This document shows positions 32,579-42,014 of a DNA stretch of 64,000 nt, piece after piece. The stretch spans positions 2,170,001 to 2,234,000 of the forward strand of contig NZ_CP113432.1 in the NCBI RefSeq assembly GCF_026686735.1, read 5' to 3'. The notes beneath the pieces were generated by a model. The model was given only the letters and a program-made list of their open reading frames with translations. It was not told the DNA's origin and made no database searches. The translations under genes were made by a program, and so were the position numbers. This DNA comes from Pseudomonas triclosanedens. GTDB taxonomy: Bacteria > Pseudomonadota > Gammaproteobacteria > Pseudomonadales > Pseudomonadaceae. Position 1 is the stretch's first letter, and each line of letters opens with the position of its first letter.

Positions 32579-33958
32579 TTACAGCAGCGGGATGGTGTAG
32601 CTGACGATCAGGCGGTTCTCGTCCTGGTCACGCTGGTTGGGAGTGCCGGGGGTGCTGGCGGCGGGCAGGCCGCTGCGCATGGTGGCGTTCTTCCAGGCCA
32701 GGCCAAGGCCCTTGAAGGTGCCTTCCGGGACGACGTAGCCCAGTGCGATGTCGCGTTCCCATTCGCCCTGGTCGCCCTGCCTGGTGTCGATGTTGTCGGC
32801 GTTCAGGTAGAGCACGCTGAAGGTCAGGCCCGGCAGGCCGAGATCGGCGAAGTCGTAGGCGTAACGGCCGATCCAGGTGCGCTCGCCGGCGCGATTGAAC
32901 TTGAGCAATTGGGCGTCGGAGATCAGGTAGGTGCTGGTGCCTTCGCCATCGCCGCGATTCAGGTAGGGGAAGTCGCTGTCGCCGGTCAGGACCTGGTAGC
33001 CGGCGCCGATGCTATGGGCACCCAGAGCATAGGTGAACATGCCGCTGTAGACGTTGTTGTCCACTTCGCCTTTAAGGCTGTTGCCGCCGTAGTAGCCGCT
33101 GCTGACGTAGCCGTCGGCCCGGCCGGAGGCGCTGCCGTTCTTGCCGTCGGAGTCGCTGATGAATACGCGCAGGTCCGACTTCAGGGTGCCTGGGCCGATC
33201 GCCCAGTTGTGTACCAGGCCGAGGTAGTTCTGCTTGTAGAAGTTGTCCAGCTCGCCGTAGTAGTACGACAGGGTCAGGTTCTTGCTGGCCTTGTAGTCGC
33301 CGCCGGCGAAGTAGAACTTGTTGCTGTCGCGGGAGGTCGGGCCGCTGCCGTTGGCACCGGAGATGGACATGCTGCGCCAGTCGGTCGAGTTGCGGCCCTT
33401 GGTATGAGTCAACTGGCCGCCGGTGATGGTCAGGTTGTCGATGTCGGTGGAGGTGACCTGGCCACCTTCGTAGGTCATCGGCAGCAGGCGCGCGTCGTTG
33501 TAGACCACCACCGGCAGCTTCGGCTGCAGGGTGCCGTAGCGGAACTCGGTCTTGGAGATTTTCGCCTTGGCGGTCAGGCCCAGGCTGCTGAATTCGTCGA
33601 CAGCGCTGCCATCGCTTTCCAGCGGGAAGATGGTGCCGGGCTGGCGATCGATGTTGGGCTTGCCGGCCTTGCCGCCGCCGTCCAGGCGTACGCCGAGCAG
33701 GCCGAGGGCGTCGACGCCGAAGCCGACGGTGCCTTGGGTGAAGCCCGATGCGTAGTTGAGCATGAAGCCTTGGCCCCACTCATCCTGCTTGCTGGGCATT
33801 TTGGGACCGTTGCCATTACGGTTGTCGGTGTTGATGTAGAAGTTGCGAAGGGTGAGGCTGGCCTTGCTGTCCTCGATGAAGCCGCCCGCGACCGCCGAGT
33901 GCGCGACGAGGCCGAGCGAGCTGGCCGCGATGGCTAGGGCCAGGGTGTTTCTGGTCAT
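32579..33958 (-). CDS. OprD-family outer-membrane porin
   Basis: A 459-aa porin precursor. The signal peptide (MTRNTLALAIAASSLGLVAH to SAVA) is followed by the family start GGFIEDSKASLTLRNFYINT. Repeated amphipathic strands with aromatic girdles follow, and the C-terminus RLIVSYTIPLL ends in a hydrophobic residue, as expected for BAM recognition. OprD porins carry basic amino acids, organic acids or peptides; the subgroup resembles OprE-like members, but the substrate cannot be read. Start at 33958 chosen for GGAG at 7-nt spacing and the signal peptide; an ATG at 33979 is also in frame. Confidence 0.93.
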   Translation of the reverse strand: MTRNTLALAIAASSLGLVAHSAVAGGFIEDSKASLTLRNFYINTDNRNGNGPKMPSKQDEWGQGFMLNYASGFTQGTVGFGVDALGLLGVRLDGGGKAGKPNIDRQPGTIFPLESDGSAVDEFSSLGLTAKAKISKTEFRYGTLQPKLPVVVYNDARLLPMTYEGGQVTSTDIDNLTITGGQLTHTKGRNSTDWRSMSISGANGSGPTSRDSNKFYFAGGDYKASKNLTLSYYYGELDNFYKQNYLGLVHNWAIGPGTLKSDLRVFISDSDGKNGSASGRADGYVSSGYYGGNSLKGEVDNNVYSGMFTYALGAHSIGAGYQVLTGDSDFPYLNRGDGEGTSTYLISDAQLLKFNRAGERTWIGRYAYDFADLGLPGLTFSVLYLNADNIDTRQGDQGEWERDIALGYVVPEGTFKGLGLAWKNATMRSGLPAASTPGTPNQRDQDENRLIVSYTIPLL

Positions 33959-34160
33959 TCCGATTACTCCGATGTGCATTTTTTCTTGTGGGTACCCCAA
34001 TCGCCAAGGCGCTTGACTTGGCTGTATTGGATTTTATATAGCGGAGGGCGTGCCGACGATTCCCAGGAAGGCAGAGCCTGCGGGGCAAAAGAGGTATGGA
34101 AGCGTCTGGACGGCGTGCATGACGCCAAATTCTGACTTTTAAGTCAATACTTTGCGCTGC

Positions 34161-34874
34161 TCAGTTGCCCGCGGGAATCGCTACCAGGCTGAGCAGTCGC
34201 TCGCCCATCAGGCTGAACTGGCCGTCGATTTCCTTGCCGTGGTGCCATTCCGGCGACAGGTCGGTAAGCAGCCTTAGGCGCGCGTGGCCGCCGGCCGACC
34301 ACTGGATCAGCTCGGCGTGCTCGAAATAGAAGCGCTGGCGCACCAGTGGGAACAGCGCCTTGAACAGGCTTTCCTTGAGCGAGAAGGTGAGCGTGACCTG
34401 TAGCGCGGCCTGCTCCGGGTGGAGGCGCGACAGTTCGCCTGGCGTGAGGATTTCCCCGGCCAGCCGCTGGGCGCGGGCGCTGTCGAGGCGGGTTTCCACG
34501 TCCAGTCCGAGGCCACGCCAGTCGCGGCTGTGGGCAACGACGGCGGCGGCCCAGCCGTCGCCGTGGGTGATGGAGCCGCAGAAGCCCGCCGGCCAGACTG
34601 GCGCCCGCTCTTCATCGGTGCCGGGCACGGTTGCATCGCTGCCGCTGGCCTGGAGCGCCGCGCGGGCGCAGAGACGGCCGGCGAGGTATTCGGCCTGGCG
34701 CTTGGCGACGGAGCGCTGGATGTTCGCCGGGGCTGCTACCTGGCTCAGGGAGAAGTCGTCGGGCAGCAGGCGCTGGCGATCGAAATGGGTACTGCGCATC
34801 TGGCAGCCGGCAAGGGGCGTGGGCAGGGGCCAGTCGGCGCTGAGCGGGGTGCAGAAGGCGGGGAGGGTGGTCAT
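34161..34874 (-). CDS. pcpS: 4'-phosphopantetheinyl transferase (PcpS/EntD-type)
   Basis: A 237-aa Sfp-superfamily enzyme that transfers the phosphopantetheine arm from CoA to carrier proteins. PcpS serves both fatty-acid ACP and siderophore NRPS carriers in P. aeruginosa. The magnesium and CoA motifs are present: WPAGFCGSITHGDGWAAAVV, RGLGLDVETRL (acidic Mg ligands) and FSLKESLFKALFPL (the SxKE catalytic block). Start at 34874 gives the PcpS-like N-terminus; a GTG/ATG further upstream adds ten unlike residues. Its position next to a dienelactone hydrolase matches PAO1 gene order (PA1165-PA1166). Confidence 0.92.
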   Translation of the reverse strand: MTTLPAFCTPLSADWPLPTPLAGCQMRSTHFDRQRLLPDDFSLSQVAAPANIQRSVAKRQAEYLAGRLCARAALQASGSDATVPGTDEERAPVWPAGFCGSITHGDGWAAAVVAHSRDWRGLGLDVETRLDSARAQRLAGEILTPGELSRLHPEQAALQVTLTFSLKESLFKALFPLVRQRFYFEHAELIQWSAGGHARLRLLTDLSPEWHHGKEIDGQFSLMGERLLSLVAIPAGN

Positions 34875-34920
34875 GGGCCTATTCTGCCGTTGCGGAACGT
34901 GGCTCACCAGTCACGCTGCG

Positions 34921-35099
34921 ATTACATTCCTTTGCAAACCTTCACCAAAGGCGTACGGATTCGTCCGTCGAGCTTTGCCAAACTGCACGCCGCGTCCCAC
35001 GGGGACGCAGGTGAGGTTGTTGTTGGAGTGCCGCCAAGGCGGGCTCTGACCTTTACACTTGATTGAGTGCGGGAGCCCCAAGGGGCTCCCGTTTTTTTT
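34921..35099 (+). ncRNA. Candidate structured small RNA between pcpS and dienelactone hydrolase genes
   Basis: A plus-strand segment between two minus-strand genes holds a series of stem-loops: ACGGA-TTCG-TCCGT (34955-34968, UUCG tetraloop), GCGTCCC-ACG-GGGACGC (34992-35008), CCGCC-AA-GGCGG (35031-35042), and a final terminator with eight Ts. The terminator points rightward, yet no annotated plus-strand gene precedes it, so a transcript must start nearby. An overlapping open frame ends at 35066 (tail GEVVVGVPPRRALTFTLD) but lacks a ribosome site; a small protein is the alternative. Exact 5' end unknown. Confidence 0.5.
35071..35099 (+). terminator. Strong rightward intrinsic terminator
   Basis: GGGAGCCCC-AA-GGGGCTCCC, then G and eight Ts. 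Its polarity excludes both flanking minus-strand genes; the minus-strand side has no T-tract. Confidence 0.9.
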
Positions 35100-35114
35100 G
35101 TGCTGGAAAAAGTC

Positions 35115-35906
35115 TCAGGACTTCTCGGCGAAGATGTCCTTGAAGAACGCCTGCAAGTCGGCCCACGACTTCTGGTCGGCGGTCTTGTCGTAGCCAACGT
35201 CCAGGCCGTGGCCCTTGTGCATGTCGGCGTCCGGGTTGGTGAAGCTGTGCTTGGCACCCGGCTGGATCACCAGCTTGTAGTCGGCCTTGGCGTTGTCCAT
35301 CTCGGTCTTGAAGGCCGCGACGCTTTCTGCCGGCACCAGGGTATCGGCGCCGCCGTGCTCGACGAGGATCTTCGCCTTCACAGCGCCTGTTTGCGCCGGG
35401 GTGTCTGTGGCCAGCACGCCGTGGAAGCTTGCCACGCCCGCCAGCGGCAGGCCGGCGCGGGCCATGTCCAGTACCACCTTGCCACCGAAGCAATAGCCGA
35501 TGGCGGCGATCTTGCTCGGGTCGGTCTGCGGTTGCTTCTTCAGCAGTTCGAGCCCGGCCTGGAAGCGCGCCCTTGAGGCGTCGGCGTTCTTCAGCGCTTC
35601 GGTCATGAATGCCTTGGCATCGTTCGGATGCTCGGTGTGCTTGCCGTCACCGTACATGTCGATGGCCAGGGCGCTGTAGCCCAGTGCGGCAAGGTCGCGG
35701 GCGCGGCGCTTGGCGTAGTCGTTCAGCCCCCACCACTCGTGCACCACGATCACACCGGGGCGGATGCCCGACTTGGCGTCGTCGTAGGCGAAATAGCCGA
35801 TCATCCTGGTGCCATCGGCGGACTGGTAGGGAATTTCCTGGGTCTTGATCGCGGCTGACGCACTGGCGGCGAAGGCGAATAGCAGAAAGGCGGTGAGCAG
35901 GCGCAT
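35115..35906 (-). CDS. Dienelactone-hydrolase-family alpha/beta hydrolase, exported
   Basis: A 263-aa protein with a signal peptide (RLLTAFLLFAFAASASA) and a DLH fold. The nucleophile elbow IAAIGYCFGGKVVLDMARAG carries cysteine as in true dienelactone hydrolase. Acid and base follow in VEHGGADTLVPAE and QPGAKHSFTNP. DLH-type enzymes hydrolyse lactones or esters; the periplasmic location is unusual for the classical chlorocatechol role, so the substrate is open. GGAGA precedes the ATG at 35906. PAO1 has an equivalent gene (PA1166) at this spot. Confidence 0.88.
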   Translation of the reverse strand: MRLLTAFLLFAFAASASAAIKTQEIPYQSADGTRMIGYFAYDDAKSGIRPGVIVVHEWWGLNDYAKRRARDLAALGYSALAIDMYGDGKHTEHPNDAKAFMTEALKNADASRARFQAGLELLKKQPQTDPSKIAAIGYCFGGKVVLDMARAGLPLAGVASFHGVLATDTPAQTGAVKAKILVEHGGADTLVPAESVAAFKTEMDNAKADYKLVIQPGAKHSFTNPDADMHKGHGLDVGYDKTADQKSWADLQAFFKDIFAEKS

Positions 35907-36069
35907 GGCGGGAGTCTCCGTGACGGGGCCGGGGGAGTGACCCAGAGAAGATAGCCGCTCCTGCGCTGGGTGGCGCGTCGCCGGCGTCAAGCACGCGGCT
36001 GCGGATGAAATGTGAGTCTCTCTCGACTACCCTTGCGCCCACTGTCCCGCCCCCGAAAGCGATAGGCCG

Positions 36070-36741
36070 ATGCTGGACCTGAGCACCTGGAACCTGACCA
36101 CTCCCCAGCGCGGCCCGGCCGCGACCGTTTCCACTGCAATGCTGCGCCGCGATTACCAGAGCCCGTACTTCCACCGCAGCGCCAGCGGCGTGGAGTTCTG
36201 GGTGCCGGTGAACGGCGCGCATACCCACGGCAGCGAATTCCCGCGTACCGAGCTGCGCGAGACTTCGCCCAGCGGCGCGCTGCTATCCTGGCGCTATCCG
36301 AATGCCGACAATCTTTTGGTGGCGACCCTGCGCGTGGATGCAGTGCCATCCAGCCGGCGCATGGTGATCGGGCAGATCCACAGCGATGGGCGCAGCAGCG
36401 CCGAGGCCCTGCCGCTGGTGAAGCTGGTGTACCAGCAGCGTCTGGACCAGGGCCGCGTGCAGGCGCTGGTGCGTGACCGGCCCGACGACGCGGCCACCCG
36501 CACCTACACCGTGTACGACGGCATTCCGCTGGGCACCGCTTTCAGCTACCGATTGGGTGTGTCGCGCAGTGGCATCCTGAGCATCCAGGTCAACGACGGC
36601 CAGTTGCGCCAGCAACTTGATCCGCAATGGGCCCACCAGGGGCTGTACTTCAAGGCCGGGCTCTATCTGCAGGACAATCGCGGCCCGGCGACCGAAGGCG
36701 GGCGGGCCACCTTCAGCAACCTGACCATCTTTCACCAATGA
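36070..36741 (+). CDS. Polysaccharide lyase family 7 alginate lyase
   Basis: A 223-aa PL7 enzyme cleaving alginate by beta-elimination. All three active-site blocks are visible: EFPRTELRE (catalytic Arg), MVIGQIHSDG (Gln/His) and YFKAGLYLQDNRG (Tyr). No signal peptide is present in this frame, so the enzyme may be cytoplasmic, as proposed for PA1167 of PAO1. The stop codon region overlaps the start region of sltB2 (11 bp before its ATG), suggesting one transcript linking alginate and murein breakdown. Confidence 0.92.
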   Translation: MLDLSTWNLTTPQRGPAATVSTAMLRRDYQSPYFHRSASGVEFWVPVNGAHTHGSEFPRTELRETSPSGALLSWRYPNADNLLVATLRVDAVPSSRRMVIGQIHSDGRSSAEALPLVKLVYQQRLDQGRVQALVRDRPDDAATRTYTVYDGIPLGTAFSYRLGVSRSGILSIQVNDGQLRQQLDPQWAHQGLYFKAGLYLQDNRGPATEGGRATFSNLTIFHQ

Positions 36742-36752
36742 GGACGTTCCCC

Positions 36753-37946
36753 ATGCCGTTGCGCAAATCCCTGGCTCTTTCCCTGCTGCTGCCGGCTGCC
36801 CTGGCGCAGGCGACGCCGGGGGACGATTTCGCCGACTGCCTGGATCGCCTGCGGGGCGCGGCGCAGTCCGCGGGCGTCAGCGCGGCCAGTTATGCGCGCT
36901 TCACCCAGGGCCTGCAGGCGGACATGAGCGTGCTGCCATTGCTCGATGCGCAGCCGGAGTTCACCACGCCGATCTGGGATTACCTGGCCGGGTTGGTGGA
37001 CGAGCAGCGCGTGGCCGACGGCAAGGCGAGGATGAGCGAGCACGCCGACCTGCTGCGCAAGGTTGCCGCGCGCTATCAGGTCGACCCGGCTGCGGTGGTC
37101 GCCGTGTGGGGCGTCGAGAGCGATTACGGGCGCATCACCGGCAAGCGGCCGTTGCTGGTGTCGCTGTCCACGCTGTCGTGCTACGGCCGTCGCCAGGCGT
37201 TCTTCCGTGGGGAGTTCTTCGCCGCGCTCAAGCTGTTGCAGCAGGGCGATATCCGCGACAGCGGCATCACCGGCTCTTGGGCGGGCGCCTTCGGCCAGAC
37301 GCAGTTCATGCCCTCCACCTACGCGCGCATTGCCGAGGATTTCGATGGCGACGGCCACCGCGACCTGGTGGGCAGCACCGCCGACGCACTGGCGTCCACC
37401 GCCAATTACCTGCGCAAGGCGGGCTGGCGCGAGGGCCAGCCGTGGGGCTACGAGGTACGCCTGCCGGCGGGTTTCGACCCGGCGCTGGCGGGGCGCACCA
37501 AGCGTCGGGCGATCTCCGACTGGACGGCGCGCGGTGTGATGCGCGTCGATGGCAAGCCGATCCCTGATATCGACTCCAGGGCGGCCATCCTGATGCCGGC
37601 GGGCAAGCAGGGGCCGGCATTCCTGGTGCTGCGCAACTATGACGCGATCTATTCGTACAACGCGGCAGAAAGTTATGCACTGGCCATCGCTCTGTTGTCC
37701 GATCGCCTGCGCGGCGAGCCGGGTCTGCGCACGCCGTGGCCGACCGACGATCCCGGGCTGAGCCGGGCCGAGCGCAAGACGTTGCAGGAGTTGCTGCTGC
37801 AACGCGGTTACGACATCGGCAAGGCTGACGGGATGATCGGCGACGTTACGCGCCGGGCGATCCAGGAAGAACAGCACAAGCGCGGCATCGAGCCGGCCGA
37901 TGGTCGCGCCGGGCAGAAGATTCTCAAGGCGTTGCAGGGCGGGTAG
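36753..37946 (+). CDS. sltB2: Lytic murein transglycosylase, MltB/SltB2 type
   Basis: A 397-aa exported murein lytic enzyme. The signal peptide core is KSLALSLLLPAALAQA. The MltB catalytic domain spans about residues 28-325: VVAVWGVESDYGRITG contains the catalytic glutamate, with SWAGAFGQTQFMPSTYARIA and DAIYSYNAAESYALAIALLS. A C-terminal peptidoglycan-binding domain 1 (about 335-395, TLQELLLQRGYDIGKADGMI) anchors to glycan. It cuts GlcNAc-MurNAc links to give 1,6-anhydromuropeptides. GAGGA 8 bp upstream supports ATG 36753 over the ATG at 36738. Confidence 0.92.
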   Translation: MPLRKSLALSLLLPAALAQATPGDDFADCLDRLRGAAQSAGVSAASYARFTQGLQADMSVLPLLDAQPEFTTPIWDYLAGLVDEQRVADGKARMSEHADLLRKVAARYQVDPAAVVAVWGVESDYGRITGKRPLLVSLSTLSCYGRRQAFFRGEFFAALKLLQQGDIRDSGITGSWAGAFGQTQFMPSTYARIAEDFDGDGHRDLVGSTADALASTANYLRKAGWREGQPWGYEVRLPAGFDPALAGRTKRRAISDWTARGVMRVDGKPIPDIDSRAAILMPAGKQGPAFLVLRNYDAIYSYNAAESYALAIALLSDRLRGEPGLRTPWPTDDPGLSRAERKTLQELLLQRGYDIGKADGMIGDVTRRAIQEEQHKRGIEPADGRAGQKILKALQGG

Positions 37947-37963
37947 ACGACACGCCAAAACGA

Positions 37964-37986
37964 CAAAGGCCCCGACGGGGCCTTTG
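37964..37986. terminator. Bidirectional terminator between sltB2 and napC
   Basis: CAAAGGCCCC / GGGGCCTTTG stem with loop GAC, followed by CTTTTT on the plus strand and GTCGTTTTGG on the minus strand. It separates two convergent genes. Confidence 0.85.
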
Positions 37987-38057
37987 CTTTTTGGCGGAGC
38001 GGACCGTGACCGAGATGCGCCGGTTGTTGTGGTGGTGGACGGAAAGCCTCCCGGCGC

Positions 38058-38657
38058 TCAATCCCAGCCCTTTACCCCCGTCATGTCTGGCAGGTGGTGG
38101 GCTATCCCCTTGTGGCAGTCGATGCACGTTGCCTCGCCCGATGCCAGGGCGGTGGAGTGCATCTGCCGCGCCCGCTGGCTCTGGCGGGTGAAGTCCATGA
38201 ACTCGAAGTTGTGGCAGTTGCGGCACTCCAGCGAGTCGTTGGCCTTCAGCCTTGCCCATTCGTGCTCGGCGAGTTCGCGACGATGGTCGAGGAATTTCTC
38301 GCGGGTGTTGATGGTGCCGAAGATCTTGCCCCAGACCTCCTTGGACGCCTGCATCTTGCGCGCGATCTTGTCGGTCCACTTGTGTGGCACGTGGCAGTCC
38401 GGGCAGGTGGCGCGCACACCGGAGCGGTTGGTGTAGTGGATGGTGTCCTTGAGCTCGACGTAGACGTTGTCGCGCATCTCGTGGCACGAGATGCAGAACG
38501 CCTCGGTGTTGGTCGCCTCCAGTGCGGTGTTGAAGCCGCCCCAGAAGATGATCCCGGCAACGAAGCCGGCCAGCGTCAGGAAGCCCAGGCTGTAGTGCAC
38601 GCTGGGCCTGCGCAGGATGCTCCAGTAGCCCTTGAGCCAGGCGAACAGTGCTTTCAT
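38058..38657 (-). CDS. napC: NapC tetraheme quinol dehydrogenase
   Basis: A 199-aa membrane-anchored c-type cytochrome with one N-terminal helix ([20 protein letters not shown]). Four CxxCH heme sites are present: [23 protein letters not shown] and CIDCHKG. It oxidises quinol in the inner membrane and passes electrons to NapB and NapA in the periplasm. It is the last gene of the napEFDABC operon. No napGH is present, so NapC is the only visible quinol link. Confidence 0.96.
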   Translation of the reverse strand: MKALFAWLKGYWSILRRPSVHYSLGFLTLAGFVAGIIFWGGFNTALEATNTEAFCISCHEMRDNVYVELKDTIHYTNRSGVRATCPDCHVPHKWTDKIARKMQASKEVWGKIFGTINTREKFLDHRRELAEHEWARLKANDSLECRNCHNFEFMDFTRQSQRARQMHSTALASGEATCIDCHKGIAHHLPDMTGVKGWD

Positions 38658-38666
38658 GCTGCCTCC

Positions 38667-39185
38667 TCAGGGATTTCCGGTGGATGTGCCGTCGGCCTTG
38701 CCGGTGGCGGTGCCCCGGGCGGCGTCGCGCTGGAGAATCTTGTCGATGTCCTCGAAGGTATTGCCCACCAGCGGCTTCACATCCTTCTGCGGGACGTGGC
38801 ACTGCACGCAGAAGTAGCGGCGTGGAGCGACGGAGGCGAGTGGCTGGCCGTCGCGGTCCATGTAGTGGGTGATGCTGATCATCGGCGCCTGCACCCGCGC
38901 GCTGTTCGACCGGCTGTGACAGGACAGGCACTTGTTGCTGTTGCTGTCGATGCGGTAGCCGGCGATGGTGTGCGGGATGGTTGGCGGCTGTTCGGGGTAG
39001 TTGCGTTCGCGGCGCACGTCCTTGTTCTCGTCGCTTGCCAGCGGCGGCGCGGGGCGGTCCTCGGTGATGCTGCCGCCGGGGCGGCGACCGTCGGGCGCCG
39101 GGGCGTCCAGCGGGTAGCTGACGTCGGCGGCCAGCGCGGCGAACGAGAGGAACATCAGCAGCAGGGTAGGGATCGTCTTGTTCAT
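38667..39185 (-). CDS. napB: NapB diheme cytochrome c subunit
   Basis: A 172-aa periplasmic small subunit. The signal peptide is KTIPTLLLMFLSFAALA. Two CxxCH motifs (KCLSCHSRS and FCVQCHVPQ) bind two hemes; conserved distal histidines lie in PTIPHTIAGY and MISITHYMD. It relays electrons from NapC to NapA. A GAGGAG site at 7-nt spacing selects the ATG at 39185 over the GTG at 39188. Ten bp separate it from napA. Confidence 0.95.
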   Translation of the reverse strand: MNKTIPTLLLMFLSFAALAADVSYPLDAPAPDGRRPGGSITEDRPAPPLASDENKDVRRERNYPEQPPTIPHTIAGYRIDSNSNKCLSCHSRSNSARVQAPMISITHYMDRDGQPLASVAPRRYFCVQCHVPQKDVKPLVGNTFEDIDKILQRDAARGTATGKADGTSTGNP

Positions 39186-39195
39186 CACGCGCTCC

Positions 39196-41700
39196 TCAGG
39201 CCAGGCTGACCAGTTCGATGCGCACCGCGCACTTCTTGAAGTCGGTCTGCTTGGAGATCGGGTCGGTGGCGTCCAAGGTGACCTTGTTGATCAGCTTGTT
39301 GGCGTCGAAGAACGGCACGAACACCAGGCCCTGGGGCGGCTTGTTGCGGCCTCGTGTTTCCACCCGCGCACGCATCTCGCCGCGCCGGCTGATCAGCTTG
39401 ACCTCGCTGCCGCGCCGCAGCTTGAGCTGGCGGGCATCGTCGGGGTGCATGTAGACCAGCGCGTCGGGCACTGCCTTGTACAGCTCCGGCACGCGGGCGG
39501 TCATGCTGCCGGTGTGCCAGTGTTCGAGCACGCGGCCGGTGCACAGCCAGAACGGGTACTGCTGGTCCGGTGCCTCGGCCGCCGGCTCGTAGGGCAGGGC
39601 GAAGATGATCGCCTTCTTGTCCGGGTAGCCGTAGAACTGCACGCCGCTGCCGGCGGTGACGTAGGGATCGTAGCCTTCGCGGTAGCGCCAGAGGGTTTCC
39701 TTGCCGTCGACCACCGGCCAGCGCAGGCCGCGCGCCTCGTGGTAGGCGTCGAATGGCGCGAGATCATGGCCGTGGCCGCGGCCGAAGCTGGCGTACTCCT
39801 CGAACAGGCCCTTCTGCAGGTAGAAGCCGAAGTCCTTGGCCTCGTCGTTTTCGAAGCCCTTGGCGATCTCGTCGTTGCCGAAGGCGTCGACCTGGCCGTT
39901 CTTGTAGAGCACCTCGAAGAGGGTCTTGCCCTTGAGTTGCGGCGCCTTGGCCAGCAGTTCGGCGGGCCAGACCTCGTCGGTGGTGAAGCGCTTGGAGAAT
40001 TCCACGAGCTGCCAGAGGTCGGATTTCGCCTCACCCGGCGCCTTCACCAACTGGTGCCAGAACTGCGTGCGGCGCTCGGCGTTGCCGAATGCGCCTTCCT
40101 TTTCCACCCACATGGCGCTGGGCAGGATCAGGTCGGCGGCCTGCGCCGAAACGGTGGGGTACACGTCGGAGACGATCACGAAGTTCTCCGGGTTGCGCCA
40201 GCCCGGCAGGACTTCCTGCATGATGTTCGGCCCGGCCTGCATGTTGTTGCATACCTGGGTCCAGTACACGTTGAGCACGCCGTCCTTGAGCATCCGGCTC
40301 TGCTGCACGGCGTGGAAGCCGACTTTCTCCTGGATGGTCCCGGCGGGCACCTTCCAGATTTTCTCGGCGGTCTCGCGGTGCTTGGGGTTGGTCACCACCA
40401 GGTCGGCCGGCAGGCGGTGGGAGAAGGTGCCGACCTCGCGTGCGGTACCGCAGGCGGACGGTTGGCCGGTGAGGGAGAAGGGGCTGTTGCCCGGCTCGCT
40501 GATCTTCCCGGTGAGCAGGTGGATGTTGTAGATCAGGTTGTTCGCCCAGACCCCGCGGGTGTGCTGGTTGAAGCCCATCGTCCAGAACGACACCACCTTG
40601 CGTTTGGGGTCGGCATACAGCTCGGCCAGGGCCTTGAGCCGCTCGGCCGGTACACCGGACTCCTTCGCCGTGCGCTCCAGCGTGTAGGGTTTGACGAAGG
40701 CGGCGAATTCGTCGAAGCCGATGTCGCTCCAGGTGTTGGCCTTGTCTGCGTTCTTTGCCTTCTGCTCCAGCGGGGCGGTGGGGCGCAGACCGTAGCCGAT
40801 GTCTTCCGCGCCGTGGGCGAAGCGGGTGTGCTTGTCGACGAAGTCGCGGTTCACCGCACCGCTTTCGATGATGTGGTTGGCGATGTAGTTGAGGATGTAG
40901 AGGTCGGTCTGCGGGTGGAACACCATCGGGATGTCGGCCAGGTCGAAGCTGCGATGCTCGAAGGTGGACAGCACCGCCACCTTCACCTGCGGCGCGCTGA
41001 GCCGGCGGTCGGTGACCCGTGACCACAGCACCGGGTGCATCTCCGCCATGTTAGAGCCCCACAGTACGAAGGTGTCGGTGGCTTCGATGTCGTCATAGCA
41101 GCCCATCGGTTCGTCCATGCCGAAACTGCGCATGAAGCCCATCACCGCTGAGGCCATGCAGTGGCGCGCGTTGGGGTCGATGTTGTTGGAGCGCAGCCCG
41201 GCCTTGAACAGTTTGTTGGCTGCGTAGCCTTCCCATACCGTCCACTGCCCGGAGCCGAACATACCGATGGAGCCCGGCCCCTTGGCCTTGAGCGAGGCCT
41301 TGAACTTCTCGGCCATGATGTCGAAGGCCTGGTCCCAGGTGATCGCCTGGAACTCGCCCTGCTTGTCGAACTTGCCGTCCTTTATGCGCAGCAGCGGGCG
41401 GGTCAGGCGGTCGCTGCCGTACATGATCTTCGACAGGAAGTAGCCCTTCACGCAGTTGATGCCGCGGTTCACCTCGGCCTTGATGTCACCGTGGGTGGCG
41501 ACGACCTTGCCGTCGCGGGTGGCGACCATCACGCTGCATCCGGTGCCGCAGAAGCGGCAGGGGGCCTTGTTCCAGTCCAGGCGGGTCATGTCCGCGTCGG
41601 TGATCAGGTTGCTGGCGGAGCTCAGGATCGGCAGCCCCGCGGCGGCCGCTGCGATGGCGGCGGCGTTGGCCTTGGCGAACTGGCGTCGGGTCAGGTTCAT
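39196..41700 (-). CDS. napA: Periplasmic nitrate reductase catalytic subunit
   Basis: An 834-aa molybdoenzyme reducing nitrate to nitrite in the periplasm. The Tat signal has TRRQF at residues 4-8. The [4Fe-4S] site is CRFCGTGC (C48, C51, C55) with C83. The bis-MGD molybdenum is ligated by C181 in [12 protein letters not shown]. The C-terminal MopB domain ends in [20 protein letters not shown]. Cofactor supply depends on molybdate import (modABC in this window) and on NapD/NapF maturation. Start overlaps napD stop by 4 bp. Confidence 0.97.
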   Translation of the reverse strand: MNLTRRQFAKANAAAIAAAAAGLPILSSASNLITDADMTRLDWNKAPCRFCGTGCSVMVATRDGKVVATHGDIKAEVNRGINCVKGYFLSKIMYGSDRLTRPLLRIKDGKFDKQGEFQAITWDQAFDIMAEKFKASLKAKGPGSIGMFGSGQWTVWEGYAANKLFKAGLRSNNIDPNARHCMASAVMGFMRSFGMDEPMGCYDDIEATDTFVLWGSNMAEMHPVLWSRVTDRRLSAPQVKVAVLSTFEHRSFDLADIPMVFHPQTDLYILNYIANHIIESGAVNRDFVDKHTRFAHGAEDIGYGLRPTAPLEQKAKNADKANTWSDIGFDEFAAFVKPYTLERTAKESGVPAERLKALAELYADPKRKVVSFWTMGFNQHTRGVWANNLIYNIHLLTGKISEPGNSPFSLTGQPSACGTAREVGTFSHRLPADLVVTNPKHRETAEKIWKVPAGTIQEKVGFHAVQQSRMLKDGVLNVYWTQVCNNMQAGPNIMQEVLPGWRNPENFVIVSDVYPTVSAQAADLILPSAMWVEKEGAFGNAERRTQFWHQLVKAPGEAKSDLWQLVEFSKRFTTDEVWPAELLAKAPQLKGKTLFEVLYKNGQVDAFGNDEIAKGFENDEAKDFGFYLQKGLFEEYASFGRGHGHDLAPFDAYHEARGLRWPVVDGKETLWRYREGYDPYVTAGSGVQFYGYPDKKAIIFALPYEPAAEAPDQQYPFWLCTGRVLEHWHTGSMTARVPELYKAVPDALVYMHPDDARQLKLRRGSEVKLISRRGEMRARVETRGRNKPPQGLVFVPFFDANKLINKVTLDATDPISKQTDFKKCAVRIELVSLA

Positions 41701-42014
41701 CGGGCACCTCCGACCTGGGCGAGGGCGGGTTCGGGTTCGATCTGCGGGGCTTCGGGGGATTCGACGATCTCGTGATAGACCAGCACGGCGTTGAGCACGC
41801 CGGGCAGGTTCTGGATGGTGTTCAGGTTGTCGAGGATGCTCGCCTCATGTTCGGCTTCGAGCACCACCACCAGCTTTCCCATCGGGCTTTGCTGGTGGAC
41901 CTCCAGGTGCGGCAGTCGCAACAGGTTGGCCTTAACCGTCTCCAGCAGCTCGGGTTGGGTGTGCACGATCAGGCTGGCGATCTGGATGCTCTGGGGCATC
42001 TTGGATTCAGGCAT
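41697..42014 (-). CDS. napD: NapD Tat-proofreading chaperone of NapA
   Basis: A 105-aa chaperone that binds the twin-arginine leader of NapA until it is folded. The ferredoxin-like fold signature is [20 protein letters not shown] and [21 protein letters not shown] proline/glutamate-rich C-terminal tail (about 85-105) is a variable extension. Start at 42014 overlaps the napF end by 8 bp; stop overlaps napA start by 4 bp. Confidence 0.93.
   Translation of the reverse strand: MPESKMPQSIQIASLIVHTQPELLETVKANLLRLPHLEVHQQSPMGKLVVVLEAEHEASILDNLNTIQNLPGVLNAVLVYHEIVESPEAPQIEPEPALAQVGGAR

Noticed and set aside
34419..35066. A 215-codon plus-strand gene ending in front of the rightward terminator
   Set aside because: Most of it is antisense to pcpS and not protein-like. 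Only the last 45 codons lie outside pcpS and no ribosome site precedes them, so I list the segment as a candidate RNA instead.
39178..41022. A 614-codon plus-strand open frame opposite napA
   Set aside because: It is an antisense shadow of napA with no motifs or ribosome site.
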